In this document: positions 1 to 11,324 of the stretch, in pieces
Layout of the letters: each line of letters starts with the position of its first letter
Position numbering within the stretch: position 1 is the first letter of the stretch
Origin: Owenia fusiformis
Taxonomy: Eukaryota; Annelida; Polychaeta; Sabellida; Oweniidae
Assembly (NCBI GenBank): GCA_903813345.2
Contig: CAIIXF020000007.1
Location: forward strand, 23,113,564-23,177,563
Reading direction: 5' to 3'
DNA: 64,000 bases
The notes under the pieces: model-generated
Database searches by the model: none
What the model was told of the DNA's origin: nothing
Seen by the model: the letters and a program-made list of their open reading frames with translations, nothing else
Program-made: the position numbers and the translations under genes

Positions 1-772
1 CATTAGTATCTCAAATATAAAGCTTTCTTCTTATATCCTTCATTAAACAAGCTAGTTTGACACTGTCTGCATTAGTATTATCTGATTGGAAATGATGGCT
101 TGAAGTACAGAGTGGCTTACCAAATCAGTACACTTTTGTAATCCTGCTCGGCATAGAATTTTATCAGAATTGTCACTAGTTTGATAATTATACTTTATCA
201 TTGACCGTTAAAATTGCTACTTTTACTTTATTACTGGCCAGATTTCAGACAAAACTAAATAAAAAGGCTATTCAAAAGCAAGTTGAACAAGTGAGTATTG
301 CAAATATTTCCATTTGTAATTTCAGAAAGTGGAGGAAGTAAGATTACTTTATCAATAGTATATATCACATTATTATTTTTTCACATTTGTTATCTATGGC
401 TGCTTTTATAATACGTCGGCTATCATCAGGTTTCGAATGACATCTTTAAGTGCAATAATCGATTACTAAACAAGTTAAGCAAAATAACATAGTGATATTA
501 CAGCACAACATTATGGTCCACCAGCGAAAGTATCATATGATAGCAGTCCTTGTGAAATATCCTCCTAATGAAACAAATCAATTCTAATACAATGATTTAT
601 ATTGGCTGTTGCACATGCATCCTTTTGACAATTCACGCTCTAAATGTTTATAAAATCATTGTGAACGGACTACTTTATCTCTAAAGACGATTTCAATAAA
701 CTGGAACGAAACTCCCCCTTATATCTTATAAAATGGACTGATCCAGTTGACTCACCTGGAGCCGCCATATTG
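1..772. other. Non-coding AT-rich sequence
   Basis: No open reading frame with recognisable similarity, no tandem repeat and no long inverted repeat was seen here. It leads directly into the CGTC-rich dispersed repeat. Confidence 0.5.
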
Positions 773-1735
773 TTGGCTCACACATGGGATCGACCAGGCG
801 TCCGTCCGTCCGTTGGCCCGTCCGTCCGTCCGTCCGTCAACATTGGCCGCACAAATTAAAACTGCTATTCGAATTGAGTCATATCCACATTCATTTTATG
901 CATATCCATAATGCCTATTTGACCTATCATCGCCATTTCCCAAGTTCGCCCGGCTTCCGAGAAATTGATGTAAATACTAGACACTTTGTTGAAGAAGAAC
1001 TTTCAAATAACTTGTAGTAGTTGCTGTATATGCAACTTATGCCCTCTGAAGATTTCAAAGCTCTTGGAATTACAGTTTTTGGTGTTTACTCCATAAAATT
1101 TGACAAAAACAAAAAGTAGGACTTAGTCATTTTCAGGAAACTTTCTCATGTATAAAGTCAATGGCAGGTTTTGAGATTGACAAGTTTCTCAAAGTTTGCC
1201 TTATACTTGATCATTTCTTGCGATGAATAACATCATTACTAGATTTAAGCATTCCCTACATATTGCTCAATATATGTCAGCATCAAATTTTTAACGTGTT
1301 TGAGATATTTGACGTCAAAAAGAAAGTTATTTTTCAACTTGCTTCAATTTGACCAATTTTTTTTGGAAAATCATCTACAAGTTGCCATGAGTTCAAATCT
1401 GACATTAGGATTATTATTACATTATTGACGTTTTAGGATTTGACCTTTACTTGACCTTCAGTGACCTTCGAAAGGTCAAAAATGTTGATTTTTCAAATTG
1501 ATTTTTGGTTGTGAATTTTGGTCAGCTTAATCACAAAAGACCTTACTGAACTCTGAATAAGTAAAATTTTCAAGGTCAAATGTTATCAAACTAGGTCACA
1601 CATCTATGTTTCTCAAAGTTCGAGACTACATATCCAAATCTATATTTTTGTTTGAAAGTCAGGATATACATTCCTCTGAGAAGGTTCCAAACTGTGTGAG
1701 CACAGGACCGTGGGTCCTTTTTTTATACGGGAAGC
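773..1735 (+). repeat. Dispersed repeat with CGTCCGTC-rich head, copy 1
   Basis: Begins near TTGGCTCACAC and a run of CGTCCGTCCGTC, and shares long blocks with a second copy at 29.55-30.26 kb, including the stretches around AACATTGGCCGCAC and CCAAGTTCGCCCGG. The outer ends carry an inverted CTCACAC/GTGTGAG pair (about 777-783 and 1693-1699), which suggests a short-TIR element, but no clear target duplication was found. A short reading frame (784-1017) is partly conserved between the two copies. It is arginine/proline/histidine-rich and diverges after a deletion, so I treat it as repeat-derived and not as a gene. Confidence 0.7.
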
Positions 1736-2082
1736 TTATCGTAACCCTTTAATTGTTGTACTCATATGGTGGACCTCCCTTTAATCGTAACATAGATTAA
1801 TTATCGTCTATCTGTGTCTATAGTCATTGAGTAATCAAATGTCATACATTGTACAATGCAAATAGTTTATGAATGCTCAGTTTTTGATTTTTTTAATTAC
1901 AGACATATTTTTGTCTGAACAGAAGTCATTTTATTAATATGTTTCAAACTACGTCCATTGTCATTAATTTATCCATTTATTTATTTATAGCATAACCACA
2001 AATACAATGTTCGTGGTTGAGCTAAAATGTCTACAATATGAAATAGGGTGATAATATATTATTACTCTCATACTGTTTAGAT

Positions 2083-2175
2083 TAGCCTTGCCCAAGTCGG
2101 TCTCTTTTGTAGCTTGTTTTAATTTATAATATTCAAGATCAGCAGTAGAAAAATACCGACTTGGGCAGGGCTATA
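2083..2175. mobile_element. Palindromic MITE copy 1, 7-bp TSD TTTAGAT
   Basis: A 93-bp element whose ends read TAGCCTTGCCCAAGTCGG and, inverted, CCGACTTGGGCAGGGCTA. It is immediately flanked by the 7-bp direct repeat TTTAGAT (2076-2082 and 2176-2182). A second copy with a different 7-bp flank lies at 6266-6370. It has no coding capacity, so it must be mobilised in trans. Confidence 0.8.
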
Positions 2176-2653
2176 TTTAGATGAGAACAATCAATCGTAC
2201 AGATGCCAATCACTCATTTTAAAAAATGATTGAAAAGATCGTATAAAAGGCGTAATTCCAACTTGTCCGAGATCTAGCCTAACCAGGCTATGGCATGGAT
2301 GATGGTCTATCATCAAGGTTTCGACTAAAACAACATTTTCTAATCTTTTTGCTTCCCTTTGGTATTACATAAATGGCGTTTATGAGATAAATGGGAATTT
2401 TATGTAATGCAGTGTCATATCAATTATCATAAATCCATATTTTCGACGGTAATGTAGGTGGCGCCGATTGATTAAACAAGTGCATTTTTATCATTCAAAA
2501 GATGATTACATTAAAGGGTATAGATAAAAATACTCATTCACGATCATTACTAATCCCAACTGTTTTGTATAATCAAGTGATTAATCTATTTATCCCATAC
2601 TTGGACGTGTTACGGGTACATAAAGCCGATTTGTAAAAACTTATATTTTCATC

Positions 2654-3113
2654 AGCGGGCAGATATAGCTTTACGTCCCGCTCCGAGCGGGCAGATATAT
2701 CTGCCCGCTACGTCATAATAATCGCTGTTCCCGTATTGGTCCTTTTTGTAACGTTCGCATACTGTAAACGACAATGGAGAAAAACGCAGACAATCGCGAT
2801 CTGTTATATGCTTTAAAGAAGGGAAGGAGCAGTATGCCCCGTTAATAATCAAAGATTTGAACAGGAAAATCCGGCTACGGACAAGAATACAAAACTGGAC
2901 ATGAATATTTTAAAATAATTCCACGGTTTGTTGCTAAGTTTCTGAACTTTGGCCAATTGAACAAATGTGATCGGTTGTAGTCCGATGTAGTCGGTTCAGG
3001 ATATTGGGATTATCCCTTGGCAAATATAATATATCTACCCTCGGGACCTATGGCCCTCGGGCAGATATACTATATTGGCCTCGGGATAATCCCAATATCC
3101 TGAACCTCATATA
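2654..3113. repeat. Hairpin-forming palindromes with CCCTCGGG centre
   Basis: Contains a perfect 24-bp palindrome (2686-2709, half-site AGCGGGCAGATA) next to a partial copy of the same half-site at 2654. It also holds a perfect 24-bp inverted repeat (arms 2993-3016 and 3083-3106) whose loop contains CCCTCGGG twice and further AGATATA palindromic pieces. The same architecture recurs near 52.7 kb and at 60.8-61.8 kb. The short minus-strand reading frame crossing the first palindrome is not supported as a gene. Confidence 0.75.
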
Positions 3114-3119
3114 GGATAA

Positions 3120-6100
3120 TCTCTATATATACTTAGTATATACATTCGTTCACTCGTGCATACATTGGTTTGAAGTATATCATTGGATATCCCCCACGTC
3201 TATCGACAGTCTATCGAGCCCGTCCCGAGAGAGGTAGTGAATTACTGTAACTAATTCTTTAAATCAAAGAGCATGACTTTGACCGGTCAAATTAGAGGCT
3301 TAACAAGGATTTCACCAAATTAAGAGCAATCAGTCCTTCCTGACCATACTACTAAATGGGTTAGACAAACGTGTACCTATCAAAATAGTTGACCTCAAAT
3401 TAACGTTTTAATTTAACTGTAATGTGCTTGTAAGCTGTCAGACATTCTTTCTTAAAAAACTCTAAATATTCTATTTCTATATACTGTATAAGTGGTAATA
3501 TTGCCTAATCATTTAATTTGCCTATTTCCTATTTTTTTCCAGGTTCGGAAAATTAAATGTCGGAAATATTATCTTTATAATGTTATCCAATGGGAGGTTT
3601 CTTGTCATTAGGAAAATTAAAATTAGGAAAATTATGAAATTTGACCATTCGGAAAATAAACCACTCGGATTAAATACCACTTATACAGTATTGTATCAAA
3701 CTGTAGCGATGACTAAATGACCTTGACATATTCATAACACGACATATTTTTGATTTGATAATCGACAAGACATACGTACATACCATTATTTACGAAAATA
3801 TATGTAATGAAACAGGAAGTGTGTTTACTGACGTCCGCGCATAACCAATATAATTTCCCCGTTCCGGTTTATCGAAATAAAGATGAGCTGAAATGTAAAA
3901 CAACAGCATACATATTTTGCTCGAATTTGGACACATTTTTCACACCACTTTACCAATGAATGGAAGACATTTATGAAACCGCCATTGCTTATGTGGTACA
4001 AATGTTGCGTTTTTAGGCATAAAGATTAGATTAAGTATTAATTCTAAAATCAAAGAAGACGAATTCTATAATTTGTGAGCTCAATCTCAAATTTCAATTT
4101 TCAATCAAAAATTACCTTTTTCTTAATGAGTTTTTCTTAATCTTACTTATTTGTCTTATTTATTATATTTCTGATACATTTTTGTCTGGAAATGATACAG
4201 AATATACTGAACATCATACCCAATGTGTCTTTCCAATACTGTTTAAGATGTCAATCTGACACTTTTAATAAAGATGAATGGCTATTAATATCAGTGTAAA
4301 ATGTTCATTTAGACCTAGTACCTGTGTCTATTAACCATTCTTTTTCAGGAACCCCTTCGGATCATTTAAACTATATAAGGAACAATTCCAAAAGTGATTC
4401 TTGCATCTCAAACAAAAATATCTTAAAGATTCACGCATTATTTAAAAAGTTATTGTTGAATAAAAAACATTGACATATTTTGGCCCAACCTGTATATAAA
4501 CAACACTGATTTATATTGGCTTCAGCTGTACAAAAAATGGTACCGTCAACCTTAGAAAGGGGACTATAGAAAGTCGGCGCAAAGCTCTTTTGCGCATCCT
4601 TATCAATTTAGAGCATCAAGGGACGCATACATCCAGCATCCATTGACAGAAACCCTTATGCTAATACCTACAAGGATCTAAAACACTTAAGAAAGATCCC
4701 CAAACAGAAATGTTTTATGGATATTTCCGAGGTATGATCCCATAGGCTTTCTCGCTTACTGTTAATGTAGCACTTTCATATGAAAGAACTGAGATGATTT
4801 TAAAGCGTTTGTTAACCCATCAATAGTGTCAACAGGTGTACGATTTATAGTTCGATCTGTAACTACGATCTGATAAGTATCCCTTTGGTAAGTGTAATCT
4901 CGCAGCAATAATTCTCTTAATTAAACAGGTTATCGTTTCTGCGCATGCGTAGAGATAAGACGCTCGTAAATTTGTTATACGCTATTTTGTTTGGTACAAA
5001 CTTGTGCCATGGATAGTGGATACATTTTCTGACGATGATATGGGAGCATTGAGTTATTTTAAGCTTAAAAAGGAATTTGGAAGGTGGGCCCAAGAAGCAT
5101 TTAAAGATAAAAACAAAACATGTTTGATATCTTTGTGATGGGATTTAAATGACACCAATCACAATATATATATATCAACAGTAGTATTCAAGAATAATAG
5201 CTGCTAAATGCTAATTGAGAGCATTCTACACAGACAAGTAAGTTTAAAATATGTAATAAGAGAAAAATTGGGACAACACTCACAAAGATCAGAAGGGTTT
5301 TCAAGAGTCTTTATTCTCATGATTATATCTTGATAAAGTGAGTGATAAAGTGAGTTTGTCCCGAATCTCTTTGATTATGTATTACAGATTTACACGTAAG
5401 ATCGTTAAGATCAAATTGGTCTAAATCCATCTGAATTGTATTATTTATTATATTTTACAACGACATGAAATCTTTCCCTAGATGAACTGAACTATAATAC
5501 ACCAAAACACTTCAAAATGAGCGTTTGATATAGTACAATATTGAGTACATGAACGATGTGTAATATACATAGCTTATCAGGATATCACTGGGAGCAATTT
5601 CTGAAGGAAATGGAGTGAGTTGTTTTGCTAAATCTACTTCAAAATATGGATGCAATGCATTTCGGAGTCGGAACTCAAATAGAGAAAAAGGTATTCTCCT
5701 CCAAAACTATGACCATTATCAGGATCGGATTCGTTATGTTTATTATTGATTATCATTACAGGGTGACACAAAAAATAACCCTCTAGTTTCTGAATATTGT
5801 TTCGCTTTAATTCTGACATCCTCCGACCACATGGGCCCAAAATATATTGTATACGGATTCTGGACACTCCTTTGGATAATGCAAATCATATTTTCTTGAG
5901 ATTATAAAATTTTCATTGCAACAATGGTTAAAACATGTAGCATCAGCGACGTCGAGTTTAAAATAGATGCCTTCTTGAGTCTAGGTATACTCATGCCAAA
6001 TCGCTCTCAATTGTAAAAGTAGATTTTTTGCTAATATCTTCCCAATAGTTAATAGATCTAGATAAATAAGACCATCCTAATTACGAAATTACTCTATATT

Positions 6101-6258
6101 AAAGGTAAATAGGATATACTCTTGAAAATCTCCTGATAATATGTATAGAAGCAATTCAAAATGACTCATAAAATTACAAAAACCGATTCACCCTGATAAC
6201 ATGCCAAAACGTAAGGCGCTATTTCGCTCCAGTTGCTATTTTTTACGTATATACAACT
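3120..6258. other. Non-coding AT-rich sequence
   Basis: No coding potential recognised. An ACAGGGTGACACAAAAA motif at about 5758 resembles the ends of mariner-type and related transposons, but no partner end was located. Short local direct repeats such as GATAAAGTGAGT (about 5333-5355) are present. Confidence 0.45.
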
Positions 6259-6265
6259 GTTTCAC

Positions 6266-6370
6266 TAGCCTTGCCCAAGTCGGTATTTTTTACTTATCTG
6301 ATTTTGAATTATTACCATGTCATAATAGAAATCAAGATAAGTAAAAGAGACCGACTTGGGCAAGGTTACC
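6266..6370. mobile_element. Palindromic MITE copy 2, 7-bp TSD GTTTCAC
   Basis: Same family as the element at 2083-2175. It has TAGCCTTGCCCAAGTCGG at the left and CCGACTTGGGCAAGG inverted at the right, and the interior also folds back on itself (ACTTATCTGATTT against AAATCAAGATAAGT). The direct repeat GTTTCAC flanks it at 6259-6265 and 6371-6377. Two copies with different 7-bp flanks are strong evidence of transposition. Confidence 0.8.
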
Positions 6371-6377
6371 GTTTCAC

Positions 6378-8492
6378 GTATTGGGTGCTCTCAGGGACCG
6401 CATCTTAATTCCAAAAGTTGTCCCAGAACTTAACATTTTTGTGACACACGGTAGTAAAAGCAAGATTGATACAAATGTATTTCATGGGTATATTTCTTTT
6501 GCCTGGGTCGTTGAGTTTCAGATCTGGGACATATAAAAATATGCACTTTCAAGATTAATTTGAATATCTAGTAGATTATTAACAACGTCGAGTCTCCATT
6601 ATATGTTTTATAGTGAGTAGAGTTTAACTTTTTTAAATTAAACACCTGAAACCCCTTTCGTAACTTTAATCGCGCTTCTGTCGTTTTTTACCGTTATATA
6701 TTTTTATCTATTCTTATCTACAGCAAATTACAACAAACGGGTGACACAGATAATGTGTTAACTCCATTTATCATACCAGAATCATTTCAGGTTTGAAATG
6801 TGAATACATTAAATAGATATCTTGTTTGTGAATTTCCCAATCGCTATTGCTCATCTTATACGGTATACTTGTATTTTCAAACTTCCCTGGCCATATTTCA
6901 TATCTCTTAAACAAGTTAAGGATGGGAACAACATTGTGTTTTGACATCTTTAACAAGCAGTAGTGACTAAAAGTTGATTACCTAGGGGATCTGGGAATGT
7001 GGAGTGTGAATTGCCATTACAATATCGGTATCATGTAATAAATGCCAAGCATAGTAAGATTTGCAATCAATTAGAATTATGGAGTAATTACATCCCTTCA
7101 TACTATATATGTTTTAAAGGAATAGAAGATTTCCTATTATTTCGACTACTACTGAAAAATTCGCGTTAAGTTATGTTTTTGCAATTGAGGGAACAATTGT
7201 TGATTTGAGTCTCCAGCAAAAATATTTTCAAATTCATGTCCTTTCAAAAAGAAATTGAGACATACTCGTATGGATATTTATGGACCAACCTATTGGTCAT
7301 AAAACACATTGTCGCATGAGAATAGCTTTGTACTAAAGGTTTGAAAGTTTAGAGGTCTTACTGAATATTGCTATATGGAACTTGATTTTTTATGTTACTT
7401 CCTAGAGATACAATCTTATATGAAATATCATACTATAAGAAAATATGTAAAATCCCTTTTTAAAACATTGGAAATGCAGAAATAACACAATTGCCATATT
7501 GAAATATATCGTCGCATGAGAATAGCTTTGTACATCATCACCTAGAAACGTCATCAATCTTCTCCTTTACAAGTGTTACAATTGGTTCAATTTCTTCACA
7601 GAGTCACTTTAATTTTAGTCTCCACTTCAACTTTTCTTTGTTAGCTTCAATTCCCCCTTTTTAAAATCCATCTGTACTCGACAGAGTAGAAAACAAATAC
7701 TCATTCAATTGAAAATATGCCTGTACTAGATCTCTAACATATCCTTCAATAAACATGGAGACCGGAAATATTCAAGGCTAAATGGTTTATCCTGAGGGAA
7801 ATATGCGGTGGACAGTACTAGACATCCTTGGTTTAAAGACAGAGCCTCCACTATAAAAGCAGCTTGACCAGTAAAAATGGAGTCATTCTAAATTTGAAAA
7901 TATTAGGAATATGAAAAGTTCTAATCAAGAGGAATAATTTTGATTTTCTGTTAGTTGTAGCCAACAGATCACCATAAAAATTGTCACAGATGTTTATGAA
8001 TACATTCTCCTTGAAATCTATTAATCAATTATTGCAATTATGCATTACTTTTTTAGAAATCCTTATTTGAAAATTGGTAATTTTTTTAATTAAGAGGAGT
8101 GGCCTAATTCAAATTTCAACCAATGAGGTGAGGTTTTCAGCCTTCAGGGTCACATGATGTAAAGTTTGTTTGTAAATTTTTCAAAAGCACATGTTACCAT
8201 TTCAATAAAACACAATTCATACTACTGTTAATCATAAGAAATGTGTCATTTACTTACCTACATATGGTATATTAAAGATATGACTCCAAAGACATTATAT
8301 AATTACAAAATCCAATGTATTTGCTTGATGTAAAAGACTTCAAGATAACCGTATACTGTTCCAAAGACTTGAGATTACTACAATGTACTTGGCCATGGTT
8401 CACTTGGCTAACATTGATATAAGAAACTCATCTATTGCCTTTTCTTGAGTTTGATGATTTTACATAAGTTTCTTTTTGCTCAAACTTGCTTT
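6378..8492. other. Non-coding AT-rich sequence with one direct repeat
   Basis: No recognisable coding region. A 23-bp direct repeat (GTCGCATGAGAATAGCTTTG and three more bases) occurs at about 7311 and 7510. Otherwise I see nothing specific up to the retrotransposon target site. Confidence 0.45.
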
Positions 8493-8753
8493 TACGAGTA
8501 CTTTTTTTTTTTTTTTTCATGTTATCGATTTATTTCAAATAATAACATAGATGTACAAAGTTAGCTGATTGCCAAAGTTTTGCAACATTAGCGGCAATTA
8601 AATAATATAACATAAATGAAATAATAGATATAATATAAAATACAAAAGGTTTACATATATTCTTAATTCCAAATCACTGAATCAAGGAAATCCCATGGGC
8701 GGGGATGATGACAAAAAGGAAAGAGCAGAAAAATGAAGAAACGGAACCTGTTG

Positions 8754-11324
8754 TCACAGACGTGATATGATAGTGAAACTCGTGTATATATAATAACTAA
8801 CAATATGAATTAATTTTTCATTTGTTGATGCATCTAAATCATCTTTTCCAAAAAGTAAAAATTGTAATTTATCATTCAAATTGTAGCTGTTAAACAGGTT
8901 TCCTAAATTGTAAGTATGAAGGCCTGCAATGAGGTTGATTCTTTCATCATGGAGCAGTGGGCAATTTAAAAGAAAATGCAAGGTAGTCAATGGAACACCA
9001 CATTTACACAAAGGGTCACTAATGTCATTAAAGTTATGTGCATAAAGGTGCGCTTTAAGTAAAAGGCCACACCTGAGTCTATTAAAAGGTATTTCAATAT
9101 GTCTGGGTAAGGTCACATTCAATTTAGAAGTTGGAATTAAAGAGACTGGGCTCTTGTGTTCTCTTACTAATCTTTTAAACCTAGAAATAGGTTGACCCAT
9201 TCTAGTATCTGATGGCAAATTATTCCATAAAGTTATAGATTGGAAGATGGTAGTTTTTTTAAAAGAGAAGCTAAGGCGAGTTGGGAGAACATAATCTCTT
9301 TGATGTCTTAAGGGGCGGACCGGTATATGTTCATATTTCCGAAGTAAGTCACAAATAAATGGAGGATTAATGTTATACCTGCATTTAAAAGTAAACATGT
9401 TTAAGTGCTCAATTCTTCTGGTTGTTAGCTGTTTCCAGTTTAAAGAGTTTAAAACTTTGATAGTATTGGAACCATGTATAGCCCCAGAGACCAGGCAGGC
9501 TGCTCTGTAGTGAAGTCTTTCAAGAGCTTGTAATTTCATGTTAGATGCCTTGTTGTAAATGACATCACAATAGTCAAAATGAGGCATAATGTAAGTATTA
9601 TATAATATCTCTAAGTGCTGACTATTTAGAATTTTACTCAGCTTTATCATCGGTCTCAAAAGAGAAGTAACTCTTTTTATTATCTGGTCAATGTGATAAT
9701 TAAAGTTAAGGTGAATGTCAAAATTAAGGCCAAGATGTTTGTGATTCTCACAGCTAGGAATAAAATCAGCACCTAATCTCAAAGGTGGTGGATGAGATAA
9801 AATGTTCCTTCTAGAAAAAATCATATCTGCACTTTTTTGAGCTTTGAATTGCATCTTCCAGGTGGCAGCCCAGAGAGCAAGCTTGTCTAGATCACTTTGG
9901 ATTGGCTCGTGAATATTGAAAAACACTTCATTTTTTTCGTATGGACAATAAATTGAGGTGTCATCAGCAAAAATGAACGATTTTGAAACAAGCTCATCAG
10001 GCAGATCGTTGATATATATTAGAAATAGCAGGGGTCCAAGGACAGACCCCTGTGGTACACCAGCATTGATGACATAATTATCGGTCTGCATATTAGGCTC
10101 ATTTTGATTATTCATACTATTGGAAGACCATTTTGAAAGTGTACCGTTTACTTTGACTCGAACTCTCCTATTTTCTAAGTATGACGTCATTAATTTGACA
10201 AAGTTCAGGTTACACCCATAACCCTTAAGTTTGGATATTAATAATTTGTGTGGGACTAAATCAAATGCAGAAGTTAAATCTAAAAATACTGATCTGACAT
10301 TTTTGTTATCATCGATGTTTTCATGAATATCATGCACTATGTTAATAAGTTGGTTGACAGTATTATGTTTAGGTAGAAAACCACTTTGAAGCCGATAAAT
10401 AAGATTTTGCTGCAGAAGGTGAGTCAAAAGTCTTTTGTGGATTATTGATTCTAGGATTTTGGAGATTGAGCTAAGCAGGGTCACTGGTCTGTAATTAGAA
10501 GCTAGTCCTCTATCTCCTTTTTTGAAAATTGGGACAATTGTACCTTCCTTCCAAATATCAGGAAAAGTGTTTTCTTGAAATATTCTATTAAAAAGTAAGG
10601 AAAGTGGTTCGGCGATAGAATGTGCACATAATTTGAGCATTTTGTTTGATATTTCATCAGGACCATGTGCTTTTGTAATATCGATATCATTAATTAGATT
10701 TAGAACTTCTTCAGATGAGGTTGACATGTCAGGCAAGATACTTTGAGTTCTTGGTCTAAAATAAGGAATATAGTTGTCATTGATGTTCTCAATGTTCTTA
10801 TTGACAAAATATTTCATGAGGACATTTGCTTTATCAAAACTATTGACTGCAGATGAATTTGATGTTGGGTCAAAAAGAATAGGTATGGATGAGACTTGGT
10901 TTTTACCAAGAAGTTCTTTAATCAGTGACCAATAGTCCACAGAACCTTTAGATAAATTATCTATTTTATTTCTAATATTAAATTCATGTTCTGCTTTAGC
11001 TTCTTGGATTAATTGATTAACTTTTTGATTTTGAACAACATATTTTTCTCTGAACACAGGATTATTCGAAGCTTTAAATTTATGATGAAATTTGTTTCTT
11101 TTATATATTTCTTTTTTGATTTTGCTTGTGAACCAAGGCTGATCATCAAACCGTGAGGAAATTGTTCTATTAGGAACAACTTCCTTGACTATTGAGAGAA
11201 AGGTATTTGCAAATCTAATAGCAGCATCGTTAACTTGAAAATCAAAGACAAAATTCCAATCAACTTCGGCAATTTTGAGATTTAGCAGGTTGGTATCGGC
11301 ATCATCATAATACCACACGTTTTT
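8754..11324 (-). CDS. Retrotransposon ORF2, reverse transcriptase part
   Basis: Codes for about 854 uninterrupted residues in the -1 frame relative to the endonuclease part. Residues are numbered from the GTG codon at 11318; the frame opens just after a TAA at 11325-11327 and has no proper ATG there, so it is continued from upstream and does not start independently. Visible RT motifs are FKKGDRGLASNYRPVTLL (~265-282), the first catalytic Asp in FLDLTSAFD (D347), the AGVPQGSVLGPLLFLIYIND block (~419-438) and the FADD box (~450-453). An unusual ~20-residue Asn/Gln-rich stretch precedes the AGVPQGS block. Near the C terminus, CKCG followed by HFLLNC forms a CxC...H...C putative zinc motif common in this group. 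Role: target-primed reverse transcription of element RNA. The region reads as fully intact. Confidence 0.93.
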   Translation of the reverse strand, partial: KNVWYYDDADTNLLNLKIAEVDWNFVFDFQVNDAAIRFANTFLSIVKEVVPNRTISSRFDDQPWFTSKIKKEIYKRNKFHHKFKASNNPVFREKYVVQNQKVNQLIQEAKAEHEFNIRNKIDNLSKGSVDYWSLIKELLGKNQVSSIPILFDPTSNSSAVNSFDKANVLMKYFVNKNIENINDNYIPYFRPRTQSILPDMSTSSEEVLNLINDIDITKAHGPDEISNKMLKLCAHSIAEPLSLLFNRIFQENTFPDIWKEGTIVPIFKKGDRGLASNYRPVTLLSSISKILESIIHKRLLTHLLQQNLIYRLQSGFLPKHNTVNQLINIVHDIHENIDDNKNVRSVFLDLTSAFDLVPHKLLISKLKGYGCNLNFVKLMTSYLENRRVRVKVNGTLSKWSSNSMNNQNEPNMQTDNYVINAGVPQGSVLGPLLFLIYINDLPDELVSKSFIFADDTSIYCPYEKNEVFFNIHEPIQSDLDKLALWAATWKMQFKAQKSADMIFSRRNILSHPPPLRLGADFIPSCENHKHLGLNFDIHLNFNYHIDQIIKRVTSLLRPMIKLSKILNSQHLEILYNTYIMPHFDYCDVIYNKASNMKLQALERLHYRAACLVSGAIHGSNTIKVLNSLNWKQLTTRRIEHLNMFTFKCRYNINPPFICDLLRKYEHIPVRPLRHQRDYVLPTRLSFSFKKTTIFQSITLWNNLPSDTRMGQPISRFKRLVREHKSPVSLIPTSKLNVTLPRHIEIPFNRLRCGLLLKAHLYAHNFNDISDPLCKCGVPLTTLHFLLNCPLLHDERINLIAGLHTYNLGNLFNSYNLNDKLQFLLFGKDDLDASTNEKLIHIVSYYIYTSFTIISRL

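Noticed and set aside
784-1017. 77-codon frame in the CGTC-rich repeat (and its counterpart at 29594-29812)
   Set aside because: The frame lies entirely in a dispersed repeat, its N terminus is made by the CGTCCGTC run, and the two copies have different C termini because of an indel.
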